Source: Cytobacillus depressus
Lineage (GTDB): Bacteria > Bacillota > Bacilli > Bacillales > Cytobacillaceae
DNA length: 64,000 nucleotides
Assembly (NCBI RefSeq): GCF_008923245.1
Contig: NZ_WBOS01000002.1
Span: 652,474-716,473 of the forward strand
Reading direction: 5' to 3'
The position numbers were made by a program, and so were the translations under genes. Of the stretch, positions 31,051-38,130 are shown one piece after another. Numbering within the stretch: the stretch's first letter is position 1; every line of letters begins with the position of its first letter. The notes beneath the pieces were generated by a model, which had not been told where the DNA came from, did no database searches, and saw nothing but the letters and a program-made list of their open reading frames with translations.

Positions 31051-31413
31051 TTATGAATTCAATCGTTTATATAAATAATGTTCAAGCAGCTCATTCACCT
31101 TGTTCCGGATCCGGGGATTAAAGTAATTATGCTGCTCCTCATAACCTTTATAGAAAAACATAAATTGCGTAAATGTATCATCACGGCCGGTCTGCTGCAG
31201 TTTCATGTTACCTTTGCGCATATTCTCCTTTGTAACTTTAAAATCCCTTTGTACGGCCTTAATTGTTTCCTCCACAAGATTTAGATATGGCTGCTTTAGC
31301 TTGAAAGGTGCTTTATCAATTATAAGGCGGTCCTTTTCGAGCACAGTTAGTACCATTGGAAGATACATTGCTTGCTCAATTATGTCTCGATCATCATTTG
31401 GAATCCTGGTCAT
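31051..31413 (-). CDS. Conserved partner of YolD-like gene, unknown function
   Basis: 120 aa, helical and basic (DRDIIEQAMYLPMVLTVLEKDRLIIDKAPFKLKQPYLNLVEETIKAVQRDF). Proteins like this commonly follow YolD-like genes in Bacillus mobile elements. It directly follows the YolD-like gene, so both are under the LexA boxes at 31768-31811. Molecular role unknown. Confidence 0.65.
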   Translation of the reverse strand: MTRIPNDDRDIIEQAMYLPMVLTVLEKDRLIIDKAPFKLKQPYLNLVEETIKAVQRDFKVTKENMRKGNMKLQQTGRDDTFTQFMFFYKGYEEQHNYFNPRIRNKVNELLEHYLYKRLNS

Positions 31414-31740
31414 TTAAATCCTCTCCGCCCCAGTAATATTACCAATCATTATTCGTTCATTTCTTCCTTCGATTTCTAATAGTATGTACTTCATTAACTG
31501 ATCCACCTTGCTTACCACTCCTGAATGATATTTAAAATAACCCTCCTGCCAAACAGTTAACTTAATTTGTACTAAATAATTCAATGATTCCATAACGATT
31601 ACGCCTATTTCTTCGAATTCCTGTTCATCAATTACAGGCTTCTTCAATTTCTTTCCGTCCACATAACATTTATTTAGCATTGATATATGTTCAGGCATGA
31701 AGAACCCTTTCCATTTTTTTAATCCACGGTCACGAATCAT
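31414..31740 (-). CDS. YolD-like protein
   Basis: 108 aa; ATG 31740 is 8 bases after AAGGAG; an upstream in-frame TTG at 31770 falls on the LexA box and is rejected. YolD pattern: IRDRGLKKWKGFFMPEHISMLNK, then the SPoVAF-like beta strands (IGVIVMESLNYLVQIKLTVWQEGYFKYHSGVVSKVD). YolD-like genes usually accompany the Y-family polymerase UvrX, but no polymerase gene is present here. Two LexA boxes lie just upstream, so SOS control is expected. Confidence 0.75.
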   Translation of the reverse strand: MIRDRGLKKWKGFFMPEHISMLNKCYVDGKKLKKPVIDEQEFEEIGVIVMESLNYLVQIKLTVWQEGYFKYHSGVVSKVDQLMKYILLEIEGRNERIMIGNITGAERI

Positions 31741-31767
31741 TTTATTCATCTCCTTAATTTTATTATA

Positions 31768-31811
31768 CAAACATTTGTTCGAGAATCAACTTGAAAAGGA
31801 ACGTTCGTTCG
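31768..31811. promoter_or_regulatory. Two LexA/DinR boxes in divergent promoter region
   Basis: CAAACATTTGTTCG (31768-31781) and GGAACGTTCGTTCG (31798-31811) each match the Gram-positive SOS box CGAAC-N4-GTTCG with one mismatch. They lie between the leftward YolD-like genes and the rightward WYL/LexA-HTH pair. Confidence 0.8.
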
Positions 31812-31845
31812 TGTATGGTTTTAATAAATAAAGGAGGATTGCAGC

Positions 31846-32070
31846 ATGAATCGATTACTCATAAGAGCTTGTGAAGAGAAATTCCCAGTCGAAATAATCT
31901 ATTGTAATAAAGACAACGTATTTTCAAAAAGAACCATATCGGTAAGAGCTATTAATGATAGCTATATAAAAGCTTTTTGCTTAATTAAAAAGCAAACAAG
32001 AATCTTTAGGGTTGAGTCGATTCTTGCTGTTGCTCTATTAAAGCAAAAAGGGGATCGATATTATGCATAA
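31846..32070 (+). CDS. WYL-domain mini-protein
   Basis: 74 aa, ATG behind AAAGGAGG. The whole protein is a single WYL-like unit: PVEIIYCNKDNVFSKRTISVRAINDSYIKAFCLIKKQTRIFRVESIL. WYL domains bind ligands or single-stranded DNA and occur in defence and DNA-damage regulators. It overlaps the next gene by 8 bases and lies downstream of two LexA boxes, so it is expected to be SOS-induced. Confidence 0.75.
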   Translation: MNRLLIRACEEKFPVEIIYCNKDNVFSKRTISVRAINDSYIKAFCLIKKQTRIFRVESILAVALLKQKGDRYYA

Positions 32071-32290
32071 GGATAAATTAACAAAGAGGCAGTTGGAGAT
32101 TTTTGCTGCAATAAACACATATGTAGATGAACATGGTTATGCTCCTTCAGTTAGAGATATTGGAAAAATGGTTAATCTGGCTTCATCATCCACAGTTCAA
32201 GGATATTTGGAAAGATTAAAGTTAAAGGGTTATATAACGTGGCTTCCTGGGCAACCAAGAACACTTAGAATAATAAAAACCGCCTCTTAA
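32063..32290 (+). CDS. LexA-like protein reduced to the DNA-binding domain
   Basis: 75 aa; ATG overlaps the WYL gene. It aligns with LexA residues 1-70: LTKRQLEIFAAINTYVDEHGYAPSVRDIGKMVNLASSSTVQGYLERLKLKGYI. The S24 auto-protease and dimerisation domain are absent, and a terminator begins at its stop, so this is the natural end. It could compete with host LexA at SOS boxes, including its own, without being removed by RecA-stimulated cleavage. Confidence 0.85.
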   Translation: MHKDKLTKRQLEIFAAINTYVDEHGYAPSVRDIGKMVNLASSSTVQGYLERLKLKGYITWLPGQPRTLRIIKTAS

Positions 32291-32308
32291 TGAGACGGTT
32301 ATTTTTCA
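32278..32308 (+). terminator. Terminator after LexA-HTH gene
   Basis: AACCGCCTC (32278-32286) pairs with GAGACGGTT (32292-32300) with one mismatch, then ATTTTT. Confidence 0.7.
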
Positions 32309-32359
32309 CTTTCTTCAAACTCCATAATGGCTTTATGGGCAGCCATGGCCATGTCACCA

Positions 32360-32905
32360 TTATTTACTTACTGCTGGATGCTCCCAATATTCATCTGCAA
32401 TATTTGGTATCTGATTATAGACAAAGTTTTTAAAGTTTATTTTATCAAGAGTTTCTTTTGAGATTTCAACTTTTGCAATTGTGCCATCTTCGGAATTTCC
32501 GTACTGATCAACTAGCGGAAAAATAATCATGAAGAAAATTGTTTCAATCTCGTTTTCATTTTGCAACTCTTTCAATGTAGATGTAATGCTATTCAGCATG
32601 GTTGTTTTCATTCCAATACTATCCTTGGCATAGACCTTTACGTTGACCCGGGCAGATTCATCCACACCTTTTATTGCTTTAATTTCCTGCACACTATCCT
32701 TATCATTAAACTTTTTACCAAAGCCTTTGTGTAGCGCGGCAGTCACTTTATCCTCGAGCGTTAACTCTTTTTTGGGTTCTTCCTTCTTTATCTCCTCAAC
32801 TTTCAGCTTTTCTTCCTTTGGTTTATTAACTGGTTCCCCTCCGGAGTATTTTTGGCATCCTGTTAAAAGGGCGGCTGCCATTAATAAAAGTAATAACTTC
32901 TTCAA
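32360..32905 (-). CDS. Prophage-encoded lipoprotein
   Basis: 181 aa, TTG start overlapping the stop of the upstream regulator. Signal peptide with lipobox LLTGC (Cys17), a Lys/Glu/Pro-rich linker (about 25-48), then a globular domain (VTAALHKGFGKKFNDKDSVQEIKAIKGVD...). It would be anchored on the outer face of the membrane. Pairing with an XRE regulator suggests lysogen expression; surface exclusion is a possibility. Confidence 0.75.
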   Translation of the reverse strand: MKKLLLLLMAAALLTGCQKYSGGEPVNKPKEEKLKVEEIKKEEPKKELTLEDKVTAALHKGFGKKFNDKDSVQEIKAIKGVDESARVNVKVYAKDSIGMKTTMLNSITSTLKELQNENEIETIFFMIIFPLVDQYGNSEDGTIAKVEISKETLDKINFKNFVYNQIPNIADEYWEHPAVSK

Positions 32906-33111
32906 ATTCCTTCCTCTTCCTCTCCATATATTAACTGATCAACTGTAATTGATAGCTCTTTAGCTATTATAGCCGCAGAATCTAATTCGGGCTGGGTTTT
33001 ATTTTTCCTCCACTTCGAAAAGGTTGTTTCTGATACTCCGCAAAGCTTTGCGATATGCTTATTTTTCATTCCTCTCTTTTCCATCCAGTAGTCGAGCTTA
33101 TTCTCAAACAT
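32902..33111 (-). CDS. XRE-family (Cro/CI-type) regulator
   Basis: 69 aa; ATG 33111 is preceded by GGAGG. A single HTH_3 domain: LDYWMEKRGMKNKHIAKLCGVSETTFSKWRKNKTQPELDSAAIIAKELSITVDQLIYGEEEE. Start-stop overlap couples it to the lipoprotein gene. It faces, across a 340-base gap with operator-like repeats, the rightward zinc-ribbon/FtsK cluster, so it is the candidate repressor of both directions. Confidence 0.85.
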   Translation of the reverse strand: MFENKLDYWMEKRGMKNKHIAKLCGVSETTFSKWRKNKTQPELDSAAIIAKELSITVDQLIYGEEEEGI

Positions 33112-33450
33112 ATGTATCCTCCAATCCTTAAATAACCAATTCCACAAGATTGCTTAAAAACCTTTCAAATAATAATTTGATAAAAATTTAATTTTTCTTT
33201 GATGGACAGGCAATATCACGAAATTATGGGCATAGGCTATTAACACGAAAGCTACACAGTATCTATTTAGTACCAACCTAAGTTAATTTAAAGTTTTTAC
33301 ACAGTAGCTACTCAGTAACATAACCTCGGTTGTACAAGAAGAAATCAAATAATCAAGCCAAAAACAAAATTTGTTAAGAGGGAGGCGAAGCCGGAAGGCC
33401 TGAAGAGGGGGTCCGGGGGAGATTGAAAATATTTATAGGGGGTGATAGTC
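33112..33450. other. Intergenic control region of the right-end module
   Basis: No gene fits. The left half is AT-rich and holds two operator-like repeats (33253-33272, 33298-33317). The right half switches to a purine-rich, GC-rich stretch (33379-33425) containing the short hairpin GGCGAAGCC. Such a stretch directly before the rightward operon may act in its transcription or as a replication signal. Confidence 0.45.
33253..33317. repeat. Tandem operator-like repeats
   Basis: TACACAGTATCTATTTAGTA (33253-33272) and TACACAGTAGCTACTCAGTA (33298-33317) are direct repeats 45 bases apart. The second is itself palindromic at 16 of 20 positions. They lie between the XRE gene and the rightward cluster. 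Confidence 0.6.
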
Positions 33451-33588
33451 ATGAATGTTTGCAATGAATGCGGAGAAATTGCATTGTGGTTAGATCCTGA
33501 TTGTGGTTGGTGCAGAGATTGCAACGGAGCTTGTGTGGAATGTACGAGAATTTACCAAGTGGATATAAATGGTCTGATGAAGACTTAG
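33451..33588 (+). CDS. Zinc-ribbon mini-protein (45 aa)
   Basis: ATG behind AGGGGGTGAT. Seven cysteines, including CNEC (4-7), CGWC (18-21), CRDC region and CVEC (28-31). The first gene of the right-end operon. It overlaps a possible second ORF. Probably a zinc-binding regulator or adaptor; family not recognised. Confidence 0.6.
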   Translation: MNVCNECGEIALWLDPDCGWCRDCNGACVECTRIYQVDINGLMKT

Positions 33589-33608
33589 AAGAAATGGAGG
33601 AATGGTAA
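33540..33608 (+). CDS. Possible 22-aa acidic peptide
   Basis: ATG 33540 inside the previous gene, another frame, ending one base into the next start. Sequence YENLPSGYKWSDEDLEEMEEW is acidic and aromatic. Only the packing and a weak GGAG support it. Confidence 0.3.
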   Translation: MYENLPSGYKWSDEDLEEMEEW

Positions 33609-33724
33609 TGCACACATGTGAAAATTGCGGAGAAGAAACCTATCGTATACATGGGATTTATAGTAATGCCTTTGATGGCTGGCTTTGTTTTGATTGTTAC
33701 GATGAGTTGAAGGGGGAAGAATAA
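33608..33724 (+). CDS. Zinc-ribbon mini-protein (38 aa)
   Basis: ATG 7 bases after GGAGG. CENC (4-7) and CFDC (27-30) form a treble-clef or ribbon pair. The stop overlaps the next start (TAATG). Two tiny cysteine proteins in a row before an FtsK-type ATPase recur in Bacillus plasmids and phages. Role unknown. Confidence 0.6.
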   Translation: MHTCENCGEETYRIHGIYSNAFDGWLCFDCYDELKGEE

Positions 33725-33909
33725 TGTTTTCAGCAGGCTTATTATTATCAGCTGGGACAACGGTAGTCATTGCAGTAACAGATAAAGTATTAGAGGAAAC
33801 AGGGATTCATTGGTTAGGAACTATTTTAAAAATAGCTATTCCCTTAACAGCTATGGCGCTTGGGGTTTATTTTCTTGAAACTAATGCGTTGTTGAGGTGG
33901 TTAAGGTGA
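33724..33909 (+). CDS. Small membrane protein (61 aa)
   Basis: Two hydrophobic helices (about 2-18, FSAGLLLSAGTTVVIAV, and 33-52, TILKIAIPLTAMALGVYFL). Coupled at both ends by overlaps with its neighbours. It may be the membrane partner of the FtsK-type ATPase that follows, whose own N-terminus has no membrane helix. Confidence 0.6.
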   Translation: MFSAGLLLSAGTTVVIAVTDKVLEETGIHWLGTILKIAIPLTAMALGVYFLETNALLRWLR

Positions 33910-35084
33910 AACTAATCCAAACCCTAAAGGCTCGAAATAAGCTCATTAAAGCATTTAAAGAAGGCGGGATTTATAAAACCGTTGGAACTGATGAAAGAAA
34001 GATATTCCCTAAAATTCATCAGATTCCTAATGGCCAATATGACTATTATGTTTTTACCCTTCCTAATGGTGTGGATCCAAAGTTGTTAAAAAAGAAATTC
34101 TATGTCTTTCAGCAGATATTCGGTGATGGGGTTTATCTGGATGGAGAGTTTAAAAAATTTACTTTAAGCATTAAGGAAAGCAAGAAAATACCTGAAATTA
34201 TTTATGACTACCCTAAGCTTCTCGAAATCATCAAAAAAGAAAATATCTTGCTGCCAATAGTCTGTGGAGGAGATGAGAACGAAAAACTTAGGATTTATGA
34301 TGCAACCAATAGCCCGAACCTTTTGATATACGGTGAACCAGGCAGCGGCAAAAGCTCCATCTTACACGTTATCTTGTCTACTTTAATTCAATACTATTCG
34401 ACTGATCAGATTCAATTGTATTTAGCTGATTTCAAAATGAGTGAGTTAAACCTATATGAAGGTGTGGAGCATGTAAAAAGCATCAGTTATCTTACAAAGG
34501 ATTTTGCACCAGCTTTAACCCATTTAAAAAAGGAATTAACTAAACGTGGCCAATTACTCAAGGACCACAAAGTAAGACATATTAACAAGCTACAAGATGG
34601 ACAGAAACCGCCCTATATTGTTCTTTGTGTGGATGAGTTTGTAATGATTAAAGATGACGATATAATGACTGATTTGCTCCAGATTGCAAGCCTAGGGAGG
34701 GCTTATGGTATTTATCTAATCTTATCTATGCAGCGCCCTTCACACCGTATTCTTTCCACAGAGGTAAGAGGCCTGTTATCAGTGAGAATGGGTTTTAGAA
34801 CTGTTGATAAGCGTAATGCATTGATTGGGGAAACCCCGGGAAGTGAAAAAATTAGTAAGGATCAGCCCGGAACATTTCTTTTAAACCTAGATGAACTAGC
34901 AGAACTAAGAGCGCCATATCTAAACGAGGATAAAACAGAAAAAATTCTTATGCCATACAAAAAGGCTGATTGGAAGAACCACAACTATAAAAAGCAAGAA
35001 GTGATTGAACGGCCAGAGGAAACTAAGCAGCAACAAGCATTAACTGAGAAGGACGTGTTTGCAGATGTCATTGACCAATCGTGA
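33906..35084 (+). CDS. FtsK/SpoIIIE-type DNA-pumping ATPase
   Basis: 392 aa; GTG 33906 follows GAGGTGG. Walker A YGEPGSGKSS (about 141-150) and Walker B YIVLCVDEFVM (about 236-246) belong to the FtsK/HerA translocase group. No N-terminal membrane helices are present. In Bacillus mobile elements this gene pairs with a replication-relaxation protein, as here, and serves DNA transfer or plasmid-like maintenance. It overlaps the next gene by 20 bases. Confidence 0.88.
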   Translation: MKLIQTLKARNKLIKAFKEGGIYKTVGTDERKIFPKIHQIPNGQYDYYVFTLPNGVDPKLLKKKFYVFQQIFGDGVYLDGEFKKFTLSIKESKKIPEIIYDYPKLLEIIKKENILLPIVCGGDENEKLRIYDATNSPNLLIYGEPGSGKSSILHVILSTLIQYYSTDQIQLYLADFKMSELNLYEGVEHVKSISYLTKDFAPALTHLKKELTKRGQLLKDHKVRHINKLQDGQKPPYIVLCVDEFVMIKDDDIMTDLLQIASLGRAYGIYLILSMQRPSHRILSTEVRGLLSVRMGFRTVDKRNALIGETPGSEKISKDQPGTFLLNLDELAELRAPYLNEDKTEKILMPYKKADWKNHNYKKQEVIERPEETKQQQALTEKDVFADVIDQS

Positions 35085-35706
35085 CAGAACAATAATTAAG
35101 GACCTCAATAAATTTCGTGTTATGGATAGGGATAGTATAGCAGAGATTTATTTTTCAAAAACAAAAGATCCCAAAAAGTCGGCCAATAATGTTTTATTAA
35201 GATTGTTACGAGATGGCGAAATCCAGCGGTCAACAGCGTTTACTCCATACGTTTACTTTGGACCCGATGTCAGTATAAAACAAAATTCACAAAAGATAGG
35301 GCACTTCCTGGCTATCTTAAATGTCTATAAGGAAATAAAGCGGCTGGGCAACCTTGGAACATTTTTAGTTGAACCTAAGTATGGAAAGAAGGGAATTGTG
35401 GAACCGGATGTATTCTGCCAATATAGAAAGACTAATTTCTTCATTGAAGTTCAAAGGACCGTTTACTCAGATAAGTTAATGAATGAAAAATTAGATAGAT
35501 ATATCGATTTATATAATAGCGGAATAATGGCAGCGCCTTTTCCACATGTATTGATTCTTAGTGATCAGCGCTACGGAATCGATGGAGAGTACCCATTTCA
35601 AGTATTCCAGGCAGAAACATTTACTCAGTTTATTAACGGTTTGAAAAAAGAAGAGCCAGCACCGATAAAGATAAAAAGTGCTGGCTTGAAATTAAGGATA
35701 GGTTAA
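35065..35706 (+). CDS. Replication-relaxation family protein
   Basis: 213 aa; ATG 35065 preferred over TTG 35059. N-terminal winged-helix (TNRDRTIIKDLNKFRVMDRDSIAEIYFSKT...NVLLRLLRDGEIQR) followed by a nuclease-like or binding domain (PKYGKKGIVEPDVFCQYRKTNFFIEVQRTVY), with the V-E-P-D...E-V-Q pattern resembling a PD-(D/E)xK core. Family members accompany FtsK-type genes on plasmids and phages and are thought to act in replication start. It is the last phage gene. Confidence 0.82.
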   Translation: MSLTNRDRTIIKDLNKFRVMDRDSIAEIYFSKTKDPKKSANNVLLRLLRDGEIQRSTAFTPYVYFGPDVSIKQNSQKIGHFLAILNVYKEIKRLGNLGTFLVEPKYGKKGIVEPDVFCQYRKTNFFIEVQRTVYSDKLMNEKLDRYIDLYNSGIMAAPFPHVLILSDQRYGIDGEYPFQVFQAETFTQFINGLKKEEPAPIKIKSAGLKLRIG

Positions 35707-35790
35707 TTTTATAAAAATAATTTTGCACAAATTTTGCATAGTTGTTTAGGATACATACGCATAATGCTGGTGTGCCAACGTCTTCGTTTA

Positions 35791-35819
35791 TTTGGTTCGA
35801 TTCCCAGGCAGTCCCGCCA
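35791..35819 (+). other. tRNA 3'-end-like remnant, candidate attR
   Basis: TTTGGTTCGATTCCCAG resembles a T-arm, and the sequence runs to a terminal CCA at 35817-35819. The T-stem has a mismatch and one extra base, and no matching 5' half lies upstream, so it is not a functional tRNA. Position between the last phage gene and host cwlJ suggests an attachment-site duplication. The rest of the 35,707-36,038 gap holds only the terminator at 35,851 and AT-rich sequence. Confidence 0.4.
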
Positions 35820-35850
35820 AATTATCAATTGAAACAGTTTATAGTTATAG

Positions 35851-35886
35851 AGCATTTCCTTGTAAAGGGGAATGCTTTTTTATTTT
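35851..35886 (+). terminator. Terminator at prophage right edge
   Basis: AGCATTTCC (35851-35859) pairs with GGGAATGCT (35868-35876; one G-U pair), followed by TTTTTATTTTT. Confidence 0.8.
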
Positions 35887-36038
35887 TCTAAAAAGGATAA
35901 TTCTATATCAATAACAATGTGAAAAAAAACAATATTGCTTGAATAACAGAGGCAAACGAAGTATTTGGGCTGATAGGCAAGTTACCAAAACCAGCTTCAG
36001 GAAATAAGCTACCTATATAAGGGGAATGGAGTGAAAAA

Positions 36039-36515
36039 ATGAGTAGACGAATAAATCATAATTCACGTGACGTAGAAGAGTTAGCGAGGCTCATGCTGGC
36101 GGAAGCGATCGGCGAAGGAGTTCAGGGGATGAACATGGTAGGATCGGTTGTGGCCAATCGGGTCGAGGCTGACTGTGCTCCGGACTTCAGAGGGTTGCGC
36201 AATATCAGACATGCGATCTATCAAACCATACCTGGAACGAATATTCCTCACTTCGAGCCCGTCTTAAATGGAACATTGTATACACAACGTCCTAAAGAAA
36301 GTGACCTCCAGAGGGCCAGGAATTTGTTGAATGGCGATAGGGAACCTCGGGCCAGAATGAATTTGTGGTTTTTTAACCCCAGTCCGGGGAAAAAGTTCCG
36401 AGCTCCTTGTACTCCAACTATGCCAAGATCACCCATGACTACGTTCGATTTTGCACACAAGAACCATTGCTTTTATGTCGCGGTACCGGGCTACTGCCCA
36501 GAGTTTTATAGATAA
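36039..36515 (+). CDS. cwlJ: Spore cortex-lytic hydrolase CwlJ
   Basis: 158 aa, ATG behind GGAATGGAG. SleB/CwlJ hydrolase domain with LARLMLAEAIGEGVQGMNMVGSVVANRVEADC (catalytic Glu region about 18-30) and no signal peptide, which separates CwlJ from secreted SleB. It sits in the coat side of the cortex and degrades cortex during germination, responding to Ca-dipicolinate. The gene directly downstream is gerQ, needed for CwlJ localisation. First clear host gene after the prophage. Confidence 0.92.
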   Translation: MSRRINHNSRDVEELARLMLAEAIGEGVQGMNMVGSVVANRVEADCAPDFRGLRNIRHAIYQTIPGTNIPHFEPVLNGTLYTQRPKESDLQRARNLLNGDREPRARMNLWFFNPSPGKKFRAPCTPTMPRSPMTTFDFAHKNHCFYVAVPGYCPEFYR

Positions 36516-36538
36516 GATAAAAAGGAGCTGATCTTCTC

Positions 36539-37000
36539 ATGACTTGTGGAGATTCTACTAATTATCCAACGAATTATTATCCTGCTTATTATCCAGTTTC
36601 AATGCTGCATAGCAGCGGTGCACAACCTGCTGACTTTCTGATGGCTAGACACTCTGGACCCTCGTATGCCGTCCCGACGGTCCCAATGGGGACCGCGCAG
36701 CAATTTCAGGGAGGTGCGATAGAAGAATCATTTATCGAAAATATCTTACGCTTCAACAAAGGTAAGGTTGGTACATTCTACTTTACTTACCAAGGTAACA
36801 ACAAATGGAATTCGATGGTTTACCATGGGCGCATAGAAACGGCTGGTCGTGATCACATCATCATCAGTGATCCGTCCAGCGGCAAACGCTACCTGCTACT
36901 AATATCAAATCTTGATTGGGTGGAATTCCAGGAAAAAATTAACTATCCTTTCAAGAAAATCAGTCCAGCTGTCCAATCGACTCTTACGACAACGAACTGA
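36539..37000 (+). CDS. gerQ: Spore coat protein GerQ
   Basis: 153 aa, ATG behind AAAAGGAG, 23 bases after cwlJ. The Tyr/Pro-rich N-terminus (about 5-45) is followed by the conserved GerQ core: SFIENILRFNKGKVGTFYFTYQGNNKWNSMVYHGRIETAGRDHIIISD. GerQ holds CwlJ in the coat and is cross-linked late in sporulation. The two genes form one operon closed by a terminator. Confidence 0.92.
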   Translation: MTCGDSTNYPTNYYPAYYPVSMLHSSGAQPADFLMARHSGPSYAVPTVPMGTAQQFQGGAIEESFIENILRFNKGKVGTFYFTYQGNNKWNSMVYHGRIETAGRDHIIISDPSSGKRYLLLISNLDWVEFQEKINYPFKKISPAVQSTLTTTN

Positions 37001-37441
37001 TTTTGGAGTACGCTTAAAACCCGCTTATTTCTTTTTTGTGAAAACGAGCGGGTTTTTAGTTTTGACCACATATCGAATGAAAATTCGAAAATAAATAGAA
37101 GTGAGTGTTTTCGCTTCTTAGGTTGTATTAGGACTAATATGTAACTGATACCTGTCCCTCCGGTGCGATTATGCATCTTGGGCCAGGTGTTTTTATTTGA
37201 AATTGATCCTACACAGTTTTCTAGGTCTTCCCTTCATTTTTGGCCTTTTTTAGAACATCCGCTTAGGGAACTAATGCTCTATCTGCTGATTTATTCAATA
37301 AGCATTATTATTGACTTGGCAAAATGCTTTTAGTAAGGTTTTTATTGTAATGTTCCGATTTTTTAGTCGATCATATTGAAACAATAACTTTTTCGTTAGC
37401 TAGTTTGTAAATTATAAGTGAAAGTTTAGGAGGTTGTACAT
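37001..37441. other. Intergenic region between gerQ and FMN reductase gene
   Basis: Holds the gerQ terminator (37016-37057) and a second GC-containing hairpin candidate (ACCTG near 37149 with CAGGT near 37174-37178, followed by GTTTTTATTT). The rest is AT-rich and I see no gene. A promoter for the next gene is expected near 37,310-37,420, but I cannot define it. Confidence 0.5.
37016..37057 (+). terminator. Terminator of cwlJ-gerQ
   Basis: AAACCCGCT (37017-37025) pairs with AGCGGGTTT (37047-37055) around a 21-base loop, followed by T residues. Confidence 0.7.
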
Positions 37442-38005
37442 ATGAAAGTTGTAGCTATTGTTGGTAGTATACGTAAAGAATCATATAACTTAAAGCTTGC
37501 CAAGTTTATTCAGGAAAGATATAAGGACCGATTAGACATTGAAATTTTACCAATACGAGATCTACCATTTTATGATCAGGATATGGATATTGAAATGGAT
37601 CCTCCAGAGGCCGTGAAAGAATTCAAAAGCAAAGTTGCTGCGGCAGATGCTGTACTTTGGGTTACGCCTGAATATAATTACTCCATCCCTGGTGTTTTGA
37701 AAAATGCTATTGATTGGTTATCTCGAGTGGAGAAAGTAATGATAGGGAAACCGTCATGGATTATGGGTACTACAATGGGAACATTAGGAACTGTTCGTGC
37801 GCAGCAGCATTTGCGTGAAATTTTATTCTGTCCAGGAGTAGGATCGCCACTTATCCCAGGAAATGAAGTCTACATTGGTGTAATCCATGAAAAAATGGAT
37901 GAGAGGGGTAGCATCACGCACGAGCCAACAATAAAGTTTCTAGACATAGTAGTCGATAATTTTATTAACTGGATTAATGACCGACGGTATATAACTGCAA
38001 AGTGA
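37442..38005 (+). CDS. NAD(P)H-dependent FMN reductase
   Basis: 187 aa, ATG behind TAGGAGGTTG. Flavodoxin-like fold of the NADPH-dependent FMN reductase family: GSIRKESYNLKLAKF (8-22, FMN phosphate loop) and VTPEYNYSIPGVLKNAIDWLSR (about 79-100). It reduces FMN or quinone/azo-type substrates with NAD(P)H. It is a single-gene unit with a terminator behind it. Substrate cannot be told from sequence. Confidence 0.88.
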   Translation: MKVVAIVGSIRKESYNLKLAKFIQERYKDRLDIEILPIRDLPFYDQDMDIEMDPPEAVKEFKSKVAAADAVLWVTPEYNYSIPGVLKNAIDWLSRVEKVMIGKPSWIMGTTMGTLGTVRAQQHLREILFCPGVGSPLIPGNEVYIGVIHEKMDERGSITHEPTIKFLDIVVDNFINWINDRRYITAK

Positions 38006-38017
38006 TCCTAACCAAAA

Positions 38018-38056
38018 ACCCTCATTATTTAGAAATTAAGTAATGGGGGCCTTTTC
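38018..38056 (+). terminator. Terminator after FMN reductase
   Basis: CCCTCATTATTT (38019-38030) pairs with AAGTAATGGGGG (38038-38049) with two G-U or mismatched positions, then CCTTTTC. Confidence 0.6.
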
Positions 38057-38130
38057 TTATAGTCATGCTCTTAAAGTAAATCGCTGAATACATTATCCTG
38101 AATGAAAAAATATCGGGAGATGAATATTCG

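Larger units (their letters stand above)
1..35830. mobile_element. Siphovirus-type prophage, left end outside window
   Basis: A continuous run of phage genes covers replication, packaging, head, tail and lysis in canonical order, followed by a tRNA-like remnant and terminator, after which host sporulation genes begin. No integrase is in the window, so it probably lies beyond the left edge. All structural genes are intact, so the element may be functional. The right boundary near 35,820 is inferred from the remnant and the start of cwlJ. Confidence 0.9.

Noticed and set aside
32309..32359. Minus-strand peptide MAMAAHKAIMEFEESEK after the lipoprotein gene
   Set aside because: Only 17 residues, no clear ribosome site; could be a remnant but cannot be supported.
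35740..35819. Intact tRNA gene
   Set aside because: Only a T-arm-like segment and CCA are present; no acceptor 5' strand, D-arm or anticodon arm can be folded.
36943..37176. Minus-strand 77-aa ORF over the gerQ end and terminator
   Set aside because: Crosses a terminator and overlaps the conserved gerQ C-terminus; no ribosome site.
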